Shown piece after piece: positions 1 through 6,738 of a DNA stretch of 8,108 nt. The notes under the pieces were generated by a model, which had not been told where the DNA came from, searched no databases, and saw only the letters and a list, made by a program, of their open reading frames with translations. The stretch covers positions 1-8,108 of the forward strand of contig JAIRZA010000115.1 of NCBI GenBank assembly GCA_031267475.1. Reading direction: 5' to 3'. Both the position numbers and the translations under genes were made by a program. Position 1 is the first letter of the stretch; each line of letters begins with the position of its first letter. Origin of the DNA: Spirochaetaceae bacterium. Lineage in GTDB: Bacteria > Spirochaetota > Spirochaetia > Treponematales > Breznakiellaceae.

Positions 1-35
1 CCGGGTTGTCGAACAAGTCCAATTAGGGGTAGAAA

Positions 36-239
36 ATGAAAACTACATTTTTTGTTGACGGAATGAGTTGCGAACATTGTGTAAAACACGTAACAGACGC
101 TTTGAAAGCTGTTGACGGCGTAAAAAAGGTTAAGGTAAACCTAAAAACCAGAAAGGCCGAGATTGACCATGCTGACGGCGTAACACTTGACGCGCTTAAA
201 GCGGCGGTAAGCGGAGCCGGGTTTCAGGTGGCGGCATGA
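36..239 (+). CDS. small heavy-metal-associated (HMA) domain protein, CopZ-like
   Basis: A 67-residue single-domain HMA protein, the right size for a soluble cytoplasmic metallochaperone. The metal-binding loop GMSCEHC (residues 9-15) places Cys12 and Cys15 after the first beta strand, as in CopZ and P-type ATPase N-domains. The rest fits the beta-alpha-beta-beta-alpha-beta fold, including a VDGVKKVKVNLKTRKAEI stretch. There is no signal peptide or membrane segment. An AGGGG ribosome site lies 6 nt before the ATG. Its stop overlaps the start of the CooC gene (ATGA), so the two are probably translationally coupled. HMA proteins usually carry Cu(I), but the CooC neighbour suggests a role in nickel enzyme maturation, either delivering Ni or keeping Cu away; that is inference. 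The 35 bases upstream carry an in-frame TAG at 24-26 that could end a preceding gene, but too little is visible to call it. Confidence 0.9.
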   Translation: MKTTFFVDGMSCEHCVKHVTDALKAVDGVKKVKVNLKTRKAEIDHADGVTLDALKAAVSGAGFQVAA

Positions 240-1009
240 CGTTCACTGTAGCGTTTGCGGGTAAAGGCGGTGTTGGAAAAACTACAACGTGCGGGCTTTT
301 CATCGATTATTTGATTCACGCGGGGAAATATCCGGTTCTTGCTGTCGATGCTGATGCTAACTCAAACCTTAACGAGGTGCTGGGTGTTGAAGTTGATTTG
401 ACGCTTGGCGATTTGCGCGAAGAGATTGCTCACGCGGAGATGGCGGATCCCAGCCCCATCCCGCTTGGAATGTCCAAGCAGGATTACGCCAACTACAAGT
501 TCGGGGACGCGCTTATAGAGCAGGATCATTTTGATATGCTCGTTATGGGGCGTACTCAGAGTAAAGGGTGCTATTGCTTCGTAAACGATGTTCTGCGCGA
601 GCAGCTTCGTAAATACTATCTGAATTACGCCTACACAGTGGTTGACAACGAGGCGGGGCTTGAACACATAAGCCGCGGTATCTTGCCGCCTGTTGACCTT
701 ATCATCCTTGTAAGCGATTGTTCACGGCGCGGTATTCAGGCTGCGGGGCGTATTGCAAAGATGATAGTCAGCCTTGACCTCAAGGCTAAAGATGTTTTTC
801 TGATAGTCAACCGCGCCCCGGCGGGGGAATTGAACGAGGGCGTTATGCAGGAAATCGAGCGTCAAAATTTAAAGTTGCTGGGCGCGCTTCCGCACGACGA
901 TCTTGTATACGAATATGACTGCGCGGGCAAGCCGCTCGTTACACTGCCGGAAGACGCTCCGGTAAAATTAGCTCTAAAAAAAATCATCGAAAAACTTAAT
1001 CTTCCATGA
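236..1009 (+). CDS. cooC: CooC-type ATPase, carbon monoxide dehydrogenase nickel-insertion accessory protein
   Basis: A 257-residue MinD/SIMIBI-class ATPase. The deviant Walker A motif GKGGVGKTT (residues 9-17) carries both the signature Lys10 and Lys15. VDADANSNL (37-45) follows as the switch region. The CooC hallmark CYC motif (Cys112, Cys114), which binds Ni or Zn at the dimer interface in the family, is intact. VDNEAGLEHISR (136-147) matches the conserved CooC Walker B region. In the family the protein uses ATP-driven dimerisation to help insert nickel into the C-cluster of CODH; close paralogues serve acetyl-CoA synthase. The length is normal. The ATG overlaps the stop of the HMA gene, which supports a shared operon and probably a shared metal pathway. 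No CODH or ACS subunit is inside the window, so which enzyme it serves is unknown. NifH-like or MinD proteins are ruled out by the CYC and NEAG motifs. Confidence 0.92.
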   Translation: MTFTVAFAGKGGVGKTTTCGLFIDYLIHAGKYPVLAVDADANSNLNEVLGVEVDLTLGDLREEIAHAEMADPSPIPLGMSKQDYANYKFGDALIEQDHFDMLVMGRTQSKGCYCFVNDVLREQLRKYYLNYAYTVVDNEAGLEHISRGILPPVDLIILVSDCSRRGIQAAGRIAKMIVSLDLKAKDVFLIVNRAPAGELNEGVMQEIERQNLKLLGALPHDDLVYEYDCAGKPLVTLPEDAPVKLALKKIIEKLNLP

Positions 1010-1020
1010 TTGTTGTATCG

Positions 1021-1072
1021 GCAGATTGCCGCGTCAACAGCCGCGCTGCTGTTGACGTAGCAGATTGCCGCG
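1021..1072. repeat. 13-bp direct repeat bracketing a hairpin in the convergent cooC/ogt junction
   Basis: GCAGATTGCCGCG occurs at 1021-1033 and again at 1060-1072. Between and partly overlapping them is a perfect 10-bp inverted repeat: CGTCAACAGC at 1032-1041, a 6-nt loop, then GCTGTTGACG at 1048-1057. Both flanking genes end here, cooC from the left and ogt from the right. A bidirectional transcription stop is therefore plausible, although no T run follows the stem on either strand. The repeat architecture also fits a small dispersed palindromic element. Confidence 0.6.
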
Positions 1073-1077
1073 GCAGC

Positions 1078-1590
1078 CTACCTAGTGTGTAAAAGCGCGT
1101 TTGCTTGTTGCTCAATTTGAAGGAGTTTCTTTTTGAGCGGCAGCCCGCCGCCGAAACCGGTAAGGCTGCCGTTCACGCCTATGACTCTGTGGCAAGGTAC
1201 AATGATTGGTATTGGATTGCGGTGGAGCGCTCCGCCCGCCGCACGGCAGGCGGCGGGATTGCCGGCGGTACGCGCTATGTCTTGGTACGAAACTGTTTCA
1301 CCGTAAGGTATCTGCATCAAGGCTTCCCAGACTTTCATCTGAAATTCTGTTCCGCTAAATTTGATTGGTAAATCAAAACTGCGGCGACGCCCCGCCGCGT
1401 ATTCCAGCATTTGCCTACGCGCCGCCTCTGCTACGGACACCCCGGCGTCATCGCCTGCGTCCGCATCGCCGGTGTCTGTTCCGCGGTTAAGATACCCAAA
1501 CGAAATCCCCACAATGTTTTCGTCTTGAATACAAAATGTAAGCTCCGTCTTGAGACCGTCAAAATCAGCTTCGTAGTAAGAGCAGAGCAT
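1078..1590 (-). CDS. ogt: methylated-DNA--[protein]-cysteine S-methyltransferase (Ogt/AGT type)
   Basis: A 170-residue suicide DNA repair enzyme that takes O6-alkyl groups from guanine, and O4-alkyl groups from thymine, onto its own cysteine. The C-terminal catalytic domain (about 83-162) is fully conserved. It has FQMKVWEAL at the start, IPYGETVSY with Tyr102, the DNA-binding RAAGGA segment with Arg116, the Asn hinge in NPIPII, the active-site PCHRV with acceptor Cys133, and Glu160 at the usual place of the Cys-His-Glu network. The N-terminal domain is short and ordinary except for an Asp/Gly/Ala-rich linker (about 37-50), which looks like a species-specific insertion. It lacks the Ada metal and AraC domains, so it is repair only and not a regulator. 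It follows the helicase gene by 36 nt on the same strand with a GAGGGA ribosome site, so the two are probably cotranscribed. Confidence 0.93.
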   Translation of the reverse strand: MLCSYYEADFDGLKTELTFCIQDENIVGISFGYLNRGTDTGDADAGDDAGVSVAEAARRQMLEYAAGRRRSFDLPIKFSGTEFQMKVWEALMQIPYGETVSYQDIARTAGNPAACRAAGGALHRNPIPIIVPCHRVIGVNGSLTGFGGGLPLKKKLLQIEQQANALLHTR

Positions 1591-1626
1591 ACTATCTTCC
1601 CTCGCGCCGCCGTTTCAAAACAGCGT

Positions 1627-3366
1627 CTATTTCTTTTTTTTGAATATGCCTGCGAAGTTGGAAAAAAAGCCCTTCTTGCGCGGTTCGGAAACAGGGGTTT
1701 GCTCATTCGCCGGTTTAGGCGTTTCATTCGGTTTTCCGGCGGCGCGTCCCTGCCCGCCGCGCCGTGAATGTTTCTTGGCTTGATGTTCCTGCCGGTTTTC
1801 TAGCGCTTCCGCAGAAGGAATATTCATGCTATGCGCCGTCCGCGCCGTATCAATCGCGGCTTCCGCATTCCGCCGTCTGCGCTTTCGCGGGTTGCCTTTA
1901 GCGCCTTCAGTTTCGCCGCCGTTCCGGTAAGAGGCGGCTTCCGCCGGCCGCTTGTCAGCGTATTTGTTCTTGTAATAAGCCATCCGTTCGTCGAGCGGCA
2001 AGCCTAATACGGCGGCCTCTTTAGGTTCGCCGCGTTGAGGTTTAGCGCGCCGGCGCACGGTGTCTTGGCGCGGCGGCTGCGCGGCCTGTTGCGGGGAAGG
2101 GCGTTGTGAATTCCGCCGGGGCTTTTCCCCTGCCGGCGCGGTATGGCGCGGCGGCGGAGATTGACGCGGCGGGGCGCTTTGCCGTGATTGACGCGGACGC
2201 GCTTGCGCGGGCTCCCGCTCTCTAGCAACCTCTTCGCCGTACAAATCTTCTGAAGCTACCAGCGCCGGAATTTTTTTCCCGATATATTTTTCAATATCCG
2301 CAAGCTCGTACACGTCCTGCTCGCTGGCGAAAGTTACCGCCTTGCCAGTCTTCCCCGCTCGCGCCGTCCGTCCTATGCGGTGAACATAGTTTTCCGCCTC
2401 GCCGGGCAGGTCGTAGTTTACCACCAGCGCAAGTCCCTCAACATCCAATCCCCGCGCTGCAATATCTGTTGCCACAAGAAAATGTATCTTACCCGCTTTT
2501 AGATTATTAATAACCAAAAGCCGTTTTTGCTGCGGTAAATCTCCGGAAATGAAATCGCACTTTATGCCGTTTTCCCTAAGGCGCTTGGCGACCACTTCTG
2601 TATAACGTTTTGTATTACAGAATATGATTGCGCTCTCCGGGTTTTCGCGCCTTAGTATGCCAAGCAACAGCTTCATCTTGTTTGAAGCCGGCACATGGTA
2701 AAGCGTCTGTTCGATTTCATTCACCGTGATATGTTCCGGCTCAATTTCGATCTCTATCGGCTCTTTCGTATATTCGTAGGCAAGATTTTTGACATAAGTA
2801 TTTAATGTCGCGCTAAAAAGCATAGTTTGACGGCGATCGGCGGGCGGCACTACTTTAGCCAGCTTCCGCAAATCCGGGTAAAAACCCATATCAAACATTC
2901 TATCCGCTTCATCCAGTACCAAAAACGCGATATTCATCAGGTTCATATGGCCTGAAGCATTCAAATCGAGTACACGTCCCGGAGTTCCAATCAAAATCTG
3001 CGCGTCGTCGCGCAGCATTTGCTGTTGTGCCCCGTATCCTACTCCGCCGTAAAAAGCACCTGTCTTGAAAGGCAGATGTTTTCCTAAAAGTTTAGCTTCT
3101 TCTTCGACTTGCACGGCCAATTCCCGTGTAGGCACCATGATGAGCGCCTTGCGCCCCGCGAGAGCCGGCTCTGAAACGAGCCGCTGCATGATTACGATTA
3201 GGTAGGCGAGTGTCTTACCTGTGCCAGTCTGTGATTGGACGTACAAATCCCGTCCGCTAAAAGCGTTAGCTATTACTTGTTCTTGAACCGGCATCGTGCT
3301 GATAAAGTCCGCGCCGGCAAGCCCTCGTTTTAGCTCGCCATGTAATGCAAGTGTTGAAAAATCCAT
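1627..3366 (-). CDS. DEAD-box ATP-dependent RNA helicase with long basic C-terminal tail
   Basis: A 579-residue cytoplasmic RNA helicase of the RhlE/DeaD group. The core is complete: Q motif MPVQEQ (25-30), motif I QTGTGKT (46-52), Ia PTRELA (79-84), Ib TPGR (128-131), II DEAD (152-155), III SAT (185-187), V ATDIAARGLD (299-308) and VI HRIGRTARAG (329-338). The second RecA domain ends near residue 370. About 210 residues then follow that are rich in Arg, Lys, Pro, Gln and Ala, with repeated RQS/PPRQ units around 392-404, an RKRRRR block near 494-499 and a KKKK end. Such tails bind RNA non-specifically in related helicases and are expected to be disordered. The tail matches no specific RNA-binding domain I can name, so I do not assign deaD, rhlE or rhlB. 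The start is the first ATG of the frame, placed normally before the Q motif. No clear Shine-Dalgarno precedes it; the upstream sequence is very AT-rich. Confidence 0.93.
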   Translation of the reverse strand: MDFSTLALHGELKRGLAGADFISTMPVQEQVIANAFSGRDLYVQSQTGTGKTLAYLIVIMQRLVSEPALAGRKALIMVPTRELAVQVEEEAKLLGKHLPFKTGAFYGGVGYGAQQQMLRDDAQILIGTPGRVLDLNASGHMNLMNIAFLVLDEADRMFDMGFYPDLRKLAKVVPPADRRQTMLFSATLNTYVKNLAYEYTKEPIEIEIEPEHITVNEIEQTLYHVPASNKMKLLLGILRRENPESAIIFCNTKRYTEVVAKRLRENGIKCDFISGDLPQQKRLLVINNLKAGKIHFLVATDIAARGLDVEGLALVVNYDLPGEAENYVHRIGRTARAGKTGKAVTFASEQDVYELADIEKYIGKKIPALVASEDLYGEEVAREREPAQARPRQSRQSAPPRQSPPPRHTAPAGEKPRRNSQRPSPQQAAQPPRQDTVRRRAKPQRGEPKEAAVLGLPLDERMAYYKNKYADKRPAEAASYRNGGETEGAKGNPRKRRRRNAEAAIDTARTAHSMNIPSAEALENRQEHQAKKHSRRGGQGRAAGKPNETPKPANEQTPVSEPRKKGFFSNFAGIFKKKK

Positions 3367-3422
3367 GAATAATAAAAATATACCAATTTTTTTAAGTCTT
3401 TGCTAGTAGTTGTCCAGCCGCG

Positions 3423-4487
3423 TCAAAAAGCGGCTAATTGTTTATCGCGGTACGCCGTATACCAGTCAACTGTTTTTTCGAGACCCTCTTCAAAACACAC
3501 CGATTGTTTCCAGCCGAGTGTATTTTTTATTTTTGAGCAGTCAATCGCGTAGCGCCTGTCGTGCCCCTGCCTGTCTTTTACGAAATTGATTGTTTTTTCT
3601 ATTTCGCATATATCGCGGCCTGTTTTTTTCGAGACTATTTTTATTAATTCACGCAGAAGTTTTATATTCTCCCACTCGTTCTCGCCGCCTATATTATACT
3701 TTTCTCCGGTTTGACCTTGTTTCAAGATTAACCAGACCGCTCTGTTATGATCCTCTACAAAAACCCAATCCCTTATGTTTTTTCCATCGCCGTATACCGG
3801 CAGACTCTTGCCGTCCAGCATATTCAAAATCATCAGCGGAATCAGTTTTTCGGGAAACTGGCGGGGACCGTAGTTATTTGAACAATTTGAAAGAGTAACA
3901 GGCAGCTTGTAAGTATGATGATACGCCATTACAAGATGATCCGCCCCCGCCTTGCTTGCGGAATATGGAGAACGCGGGTCGTATGGAGTTGTCTCGGCAA
4001 AATAGCCATCCTCGCCCAAGGAACCGTACACTTCGTCTGTACTAATATGATGAAAAATCGCGCCCGCCCGCGCGCCGCCGGAAGAATCAAGCCAAGCCGC
4101 GCGCGCCGCCTCCAGCAGTGTGAATGTTCCAATAACATTTGTCGTAATGAATCCGCCGGGGTCCGTAATAGATCTGTCAACATGAGTTTCCGCCGCAAAA
4201 TGGACAACGGTGTCTATCGCGTATTGCGCGAAGATACGCTCAACGGCTGACTTATCGCGTATGTCCGCCTGTTCAAAATAGTACCGGCGGCCGCCGCGGC
4301 TTCCGCCATGTTTTTGCGCTATATCGTCCAAAAACGCTGTATTGCCGGCGTAAGTAAGCGCGTCCATGTTGATTATACGCCCGGTAAAATCCGGCGTTTT
4401 CTCCAGCATAAGGCGAATAAAGTTACCGCCTATGAAACCCGCCCCGCCCGTTACCAGTATATTTTGTAAACTTCTAATCGTTTTCAT
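3423..4487 (-). CDS. rmlB: dTDP-glucose 4,6-dehydratase
   Basis: A 354-residue extended short-chain dehydrogenase that converts dTDP-glucose to dTDP-4-keto-6-deoxyglucose, the second step to dTDP-rhamnose and related deoxysugars. The NAD-binding motif is TGGAGFIG (13-20). The RmlB-specific HFAAETHVDRSI lies at 96-107. The catalytic triad region STDEVYG holds Thr150, Asp151 and Glu152, and YSASK supplies Tyr175 and Lys179. SNNYGPRQFPEKLIP (203-217) and the RDWVFVEDH substrate-binding segment (239-247) are diagnostic for RmlB against UDP-glucose epimerases. The length is normal, with a small Gly/Arg/Ser insertion near 60-67. It overlaps the upstream glycosyltransferase gene by ATGA. No rmlA, rmlC or rmlD lies in the window, so the rest of the pathway must be elsewhere if it exists. 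The product probably feeds surface glycan synthesis. Confidence 0.94.
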   Translation of the reverse strand: MKTIRSLQNILVTGGAGFIGGNFIRLMLEKTPDFTGRIINMDALTYAGNTAFLDDIAQKHGGSRGGRRYYFEQADIRDKSAVERIFAQYAIDTVVHFAAETHVDRSITDPGGFITTNVIGTFTLLEAARAAWLDSSGGARAGAIFHHISTDEVYGSLGEDGYFAETTPYDPRSPYSASKAGADHLVMAYHHTYKLPVTLSNCSNNYGPRQFPEKLIPLMILNMLDGKSLPVYGDGKNIRDWVFVEDHNRAVWLILKQGQTGEKYNIGGENEWENIKLLRELIKIVSKKTGRDICEIEKTINFVKDRQGHDRRYAIDCSKIKNTLGWKQSVCFEEGLEKTVDWYTAYRDKQLAAF

Positions 4488-5245
4488 ATATTTAATAAAA
4501 TCTTAATAAAAGAACGCGCAAAATAATTAATAAAATTTACAATGCAAACATTGATGTATTGCAGGCGCGATATATGTAAATCTTTATTCATATATAAACT
4601 TTTGTACGCTTCCTGAAATTCTTTTATGCACGAAATCTTCATCTGCATAGAAGTCGGCGACAGCCGGTACGCGCAGAGCGGTTTGTGAATGATGCAAAGT
4701 GTTTCGTCCGCGGACAGCGGAAAATGCCTGCTTCCCGCTCCTTTTCGAAGCAAGGTTCTACTCCCGTCAATGAACGTGTTGCGTCCGGTTCGAAACATAT
4801 AATCAAGAAGCTGTTTTCGGCTTACGTAATCGGTTTTGAACGGTATCCGGTTGGTATATATTTTTTTCCCCGCCGCATTAATAAAATCAGCGTAACAAGT
4901 TACTATGCCCGCGTTAGCGTTGTTTAGCAAAGCGTCAACCTGCCGCCCGATACAGTCCGCGTACAATACATCGTCATGATCCAGAATTTTTATAAAATCG
5001 CCCTTGAAATATTTATAAATCTGTTTCTGATTCCCGTAATATCCAAGATTTTTTTCGTTTATAAAAAGTTTTATACGCGGGTCATTGTACGATTTTATTA
5101 TTTCGGTTGTGTTATCCGTAGAGCAGTCGTCGCATATAATATATTCCCAATTTTGATATTTTTGCGAAAGCACAGATTGAATTGTTTCGCTGATAAAAGC
5201 CGCGCTGTTATATGAAAGTGTGCCAATGCTGACAAGTGGTTCCAA
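4484..5245 (-). CDS. family 2 (GT-A) glycosyltransferase, shortened in the acceptor-side region
   Basis: A 253-residue inverting-type glycosyltransferase. The nucleotide-binding N-terminus is conserved: PLVSIGTLSYN (3-13), ISETIQSVLSQ (18-28), ICDDCSTDNT (37-46), and the metal-binding LDHDD (88-92, DXD-like Asp89/Asp91). After the conserved DGSRTLLRKGA (160-170) the usual segment with a Phe-Asp-Glu and an acidic ED/WDLW-like catalytic patch is reduced to about 15 residues before IIHKPLCAYRLSPTSM (185-200). Roughly 20-25 family residues appear to be missing, so activity is uncertain. The start is TTG: it is the only start-type codon between the in-frame TAA upstream and the conserved N-terminus, and AGGAG lies 8 nt before it. 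It has no membrane anchor; the C-terminus is basic and hydrophobic and may be peripheral. The gene is more AT-rich than ychF or the helicase, which may reflect transfer. The acceptor and donor are unknown. Confidence 0.85.
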   Translation of the reverse strand: MEPLVSIGTLSYNSAAFISETIQSVLSQKYQNWEYIICDDCSTDNTTEIIKSYNDPRIKLFINEKNLGYYGNQKQIYKYFKGDFIKILDHDDVLYADCIGRQVDALLNNANAGIVTCYADFINAAGKKIYTNRIPFKTDYVSRKQLLDYMFRTGRNTFIDGSRTLLRKGAGSRHFPLSADETLCIIHKPLCAYRLSPTSMQMKISCIKEFQEAYKSLYMNKDLHISRLQYINVCIVNFINYFARSFIKILLNI

Positions 5246-5253
5246 TACACGCG

Positions 5254-5258
5254 CTCCT
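5254..5258 (-). promoter_or_regulatory. ribosome binding site deciding the TTG start of the glycosyltransferase
   Basis: On the minus strand AGGAG lies 8 nt upstream of the TTG at 5245-5243 and overlaps the TAG stop of ychF (5259-5257). The gap between ychF and the glycosyltransferase is only 11 nt, so ribosomes finishing ychF are already at the site. This supports the TTG start and translational coupling. Confidence 0.7.
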
Positions 5259-6381
5259 ACAAATTAAACTTAAAGAACATAACATCGCCGTCTTGGACTG
5301 TATAGTCGCGGCCTTCAACGCGATATTTTCCGGCTTCCTTGATTTTGGCTTCAGAGCCGTACTTTACGATGTCGTCAAAACCGTAAACCTCGGCCTTGAT
5401 AAAGCCCTTTTCAAAATCGCTGTGAATTACCCCGGCGGCGCGAGGCGCGACATCCCCCGTGTGAATTGTCCATGCGCGGCACTCGTCTTTTCCGGCGGTA
5501 AAAAAGGTGGCAAGCCCTAAAAGTTTGTAGCAGGCTTGAATCAGACTGACAAGCCCCGGCTCCTGCAAGCCAAGCTCTTTAAGAAAGTCTCTTTTTTCGT
5601 CCATATCGTCAATTCCGGCAAGCTCGGCCTCGAATTTGCCGCAAATTACCACCGCCTCGCTGCCTTCAGAAGCGGCGCGGCGGCGCACTGTTTCAATATG
5701 AGCGCCGGGTTTGCCGCCGGCCGCGGACTTTATACCGGCTTCATCCGTGTTGCAGATGTAAATTTGCGGTTTTAGCGTAATAAAATGGCAGTCGTAAACG
5801 AGCTTCAACTCATCATTGCTCAAAGCGGCGGAACGCGCGGGTTTGCCGTCTTCAAGAGCGCCGCGAATTTTGGACAAGGCGGCAAGCACGGCTTCCGCGT
5901 TTTTCTTTTCGGCGGCGGCCTGCGTCTTAAACGCCCGTTCCGCCCTATCCTGACGCTTCAACAGCGTATCGAGGTCGGCGAGGGCAAGCTCAATGTTGAT
6001 TGTCTCCATGTCGGATTCGGGGTCAACCTTGTTGTTTACGTGCACCACATCCGGGTTTTCAAAACAGCGTACCACCTGCGCAATTACACCGGTTTCGCGT
6101 ATATGCGAAAGGAACTGGTTGCCCATGCCTTCGCCCTTGGACGCGCCCTTTACAAGCCCGGCTATATCGACAAATTCCATCGCGGCGGGAATCGAGCGTT
6201 CCGGTTTGAATATAGATGTAAGTTTGGAAAGCCGCTCATCCGGCACATTTACAACGCCCACATTGGGGTTGATAGTACAAAAGGGATAATTCGCCGCTTC
6301 CGCCGGCGCTGAACTCAAGGCCGAAAAAATGGTGGACTTTCCCACATTCGGAAGTCCTACAATACCGCAGTTTAATGCCAT
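5257..6381 (-). CDS. ychF: redox-regulated ATPase YchF (Obg-like ATPase, OLA1 family)
   Basis: A 374-residue TRAFAC-class P-loop ATPase that associates with ribosomes and is linked to stress and translation control. G1 is GLPNVGKST (9-17). The family Switch I segment NYPFCTINPNVGVV spans 31-44. G3 is DIAGLVKGAS (72-81). G4 is NTDE (211-214), the NxxE form that favours ATP over GTP in this family. A helical, charged region (about 125-200) corresponds to the coiled-coil domain. The C-terminal TGS domain begins near 290 with FFTAGKDECRAWTI and ends in the family-typical VQDGDVMFFKFNL. The length is slightly above the usual roughly 363. The ATG starts directly at the conserved MALNCGIVGLP. There is no visible Shine-Dalgarno; the 43-nt gap to tRNA-Pro is AT-rich. 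It is the first protein gene of a run with the glycosyltransferase and rmlB. Confidence 0.96.
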   Translation of the reverse strand: MALNCGIVGLPNVGKSTIFSALSSAPAEAANYPFCTINPNVGVVNVPDERLSKLTSIFKPERSIPAAMEFVDIAGLVKGASKGEGMGNQFLSHIRETGVIAQVVRCFENPDVVHVNNKVDPESDMETINIELALADLDTLLKRQDRAERAFKTQAAAEKKNAEAVLAALSKIRGALEDGKPARSAALSNDELKLVYDCHFITLKPQIYICNTDEAGIKSAAGGKPGAHIETVRRRAASEGSEAVVICGKFEAELAGIDDMDEKRDFLKELGLQEPGLVSLIQACYKLLGLATFFTAGKDECRAWTIHTGDVAPRAAGVIHSDFEKGFIKAEVYGFDDIVKYGSEAKIKEAGKYRVEGRDYTVQDGDVMFFKFNL

Positions 6382-6424
6382 AACGCTAAGTATATTATGT
6401 TATCTTACAAAATATAAGAGTATT

Positions 6425-6496
6425 CGGAAGGGGGGGATTCGAACCCCCGGTGTCCAGTTCCCAAAACTGGCGGCTTAACCACTGGCCTACCCTCCG
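6425..6496 (-). tRNA. tRNA-Pro (anticodon UGG)
   Basis: A 72-nt cloverleaf read on the minus strand. The acceptor arm is CGGAGGG with CCTTCCG (one G-U pair). The D arm runs GGCC-loop-AAGCC. The anticodon stem is CCAGT/ACTGG around the loop TTTGGGA, giving anticodon TGG. The variable loop is ACACC and the T arm is GGGGG-TTCGAAT-CCCCC. The C1-G72 first pair is the bacterial proline identity feature, which agrees with the anticodon. The 3' CCA is not encoded, since AATA follows, so a CCA-adding enzyme is needed. ychF begins 43 nt downstream on the same strand and may be read from the same promoter. Confidence 0.96.
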
Positions 6497-6516
6497 CCGC
6501 TCATAATCTAATGCTA

Positions 6517-6546
6517 AGTATTTCATTCATTTGAGTTTTAAGTCAA
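6517..6546 (-). promoter_or_regulatory. candidate sigma-70 promoter for tRNA-Pro (and possibly ychF)
   Basis: On the minus strand TTGACT (6546-6541) is a 5/6 match to the -35 box. AATACT (6522-6517), after an 18-nt spacer, is a 4/6 match to the -10 box. The tRNA begins 20 nt downstream of the -10, which leaves a short leader. No other promoter-like pair stands out in this stretch. Confidence 0.5.
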
Positions 6547-6574
6547 TGCCGCCCCGCCAGCCTCATAACAAGAA

Positions 6575-6609
6575 AGGCGTTGAGTTTCGCACAGCGAAAC
6601 TCAACGCCT
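6575..6609. repeat. palindrome 1: 16-bp perfect stem, 3-nt loop
   Basis: GGCGTTGAGTTTCGC (6576-6590), loop ACA, then its exact complement (6594-6608), extended by one A-T pair at 6575/6609. On the minus strand the stem is followed by TTTCTTGTT, so it resembles an intrinsic terminator in that direction, but no minus-strand gene lies upstream to be terminated. The inner 21 bp (6582-6602) recur in palindrome 2 with only the loop changed. Confidence 0.9.
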
Positions 6610-6628
6610 GTAACCTCGCCGGGGGGAT

Positions 6629-6651
6629 GGAGTTTCGCTACGCGAAACTCC
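6629..6651. repeat. palindrome 2: 10-bp perfect stem, 3-nt loop, shares core with palindrome 1
   Basis: GGAGTTTCGC (6629-6638), loop TAC, GCGAAACTCC (6642-6651). The core GAGTTTCGC-N3-GCGAAACTC is identical to that of palindrome 1, 48 bp away, with loop TAC in place of ACA. No T run follows it, so it is not a terminator on the plus strand. Confidence 0.9.
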
Positions 6652-6655
6652 GGAA

Positions 6656-6678
6656 ATGAACGCGCGCAGCGCGTTCAT
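6656..6678. repeat. palindrome 3: 10-bp perfect stem, 3-nt loop
   Basis: ATGAACGCGC (6656-6665), loop GCA, GCGCGTTCAT (6669-6678). It begins 4 nt after palindrome 2. It has the same CGC-N3-GCG tip as the neighbouring palindromes, but the outer stem differs. A T-rich stretch (6691-6701) lies too far downstream for a standard terminator. Confidence 0.9.
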
Positions 6679-6738
6679 CCCTTCTCCAAAATTATTTTTT
6701 TGAGTATACTTGCGTACAGGTTCGCAATGCGTACCTTG

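Noticed and set aside
362..667. A 101-codon minus-strand open frame inside cooC
   Set aside because: Antisense to the conserved ATPase core, with no supporting motif.
1105..1767. Plus-strand open frames opposite ogt and the end of the helicase
   Set aside because: They are antisense shadows of two clearly identified genes, with no domain features and no ribosome sites.
3377..3382. TATATT as the -10 box of a helicase promoter
   Set aside because: No matching -35 box, and it sits only about 10 nt before the ATG in a generally AT-rich stretch.
3416..3435. Inverted repeat AGCCGC/GCGGCT around the rmlB stop as a terminator
   Set aside because: Only a 6-bp stem with an 8-nt loop and no T run on the transcribed minus strand; weak evidence.
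5785..6312. A 175-codon plus-strand open frame opposite ychF
   Set aside because: It lies wholly antisense to a strongly conserved gene; its protein has no recognisable motif and arises from the codon bias of ychF.
6575..6609. Palindrome 1 as the transcription terminator of tRNA-Pro
   Set aside because: It lies on the 5' side of the tRNA, upstream of its likely promoter, so it cannot terminate the tRNA transcript.
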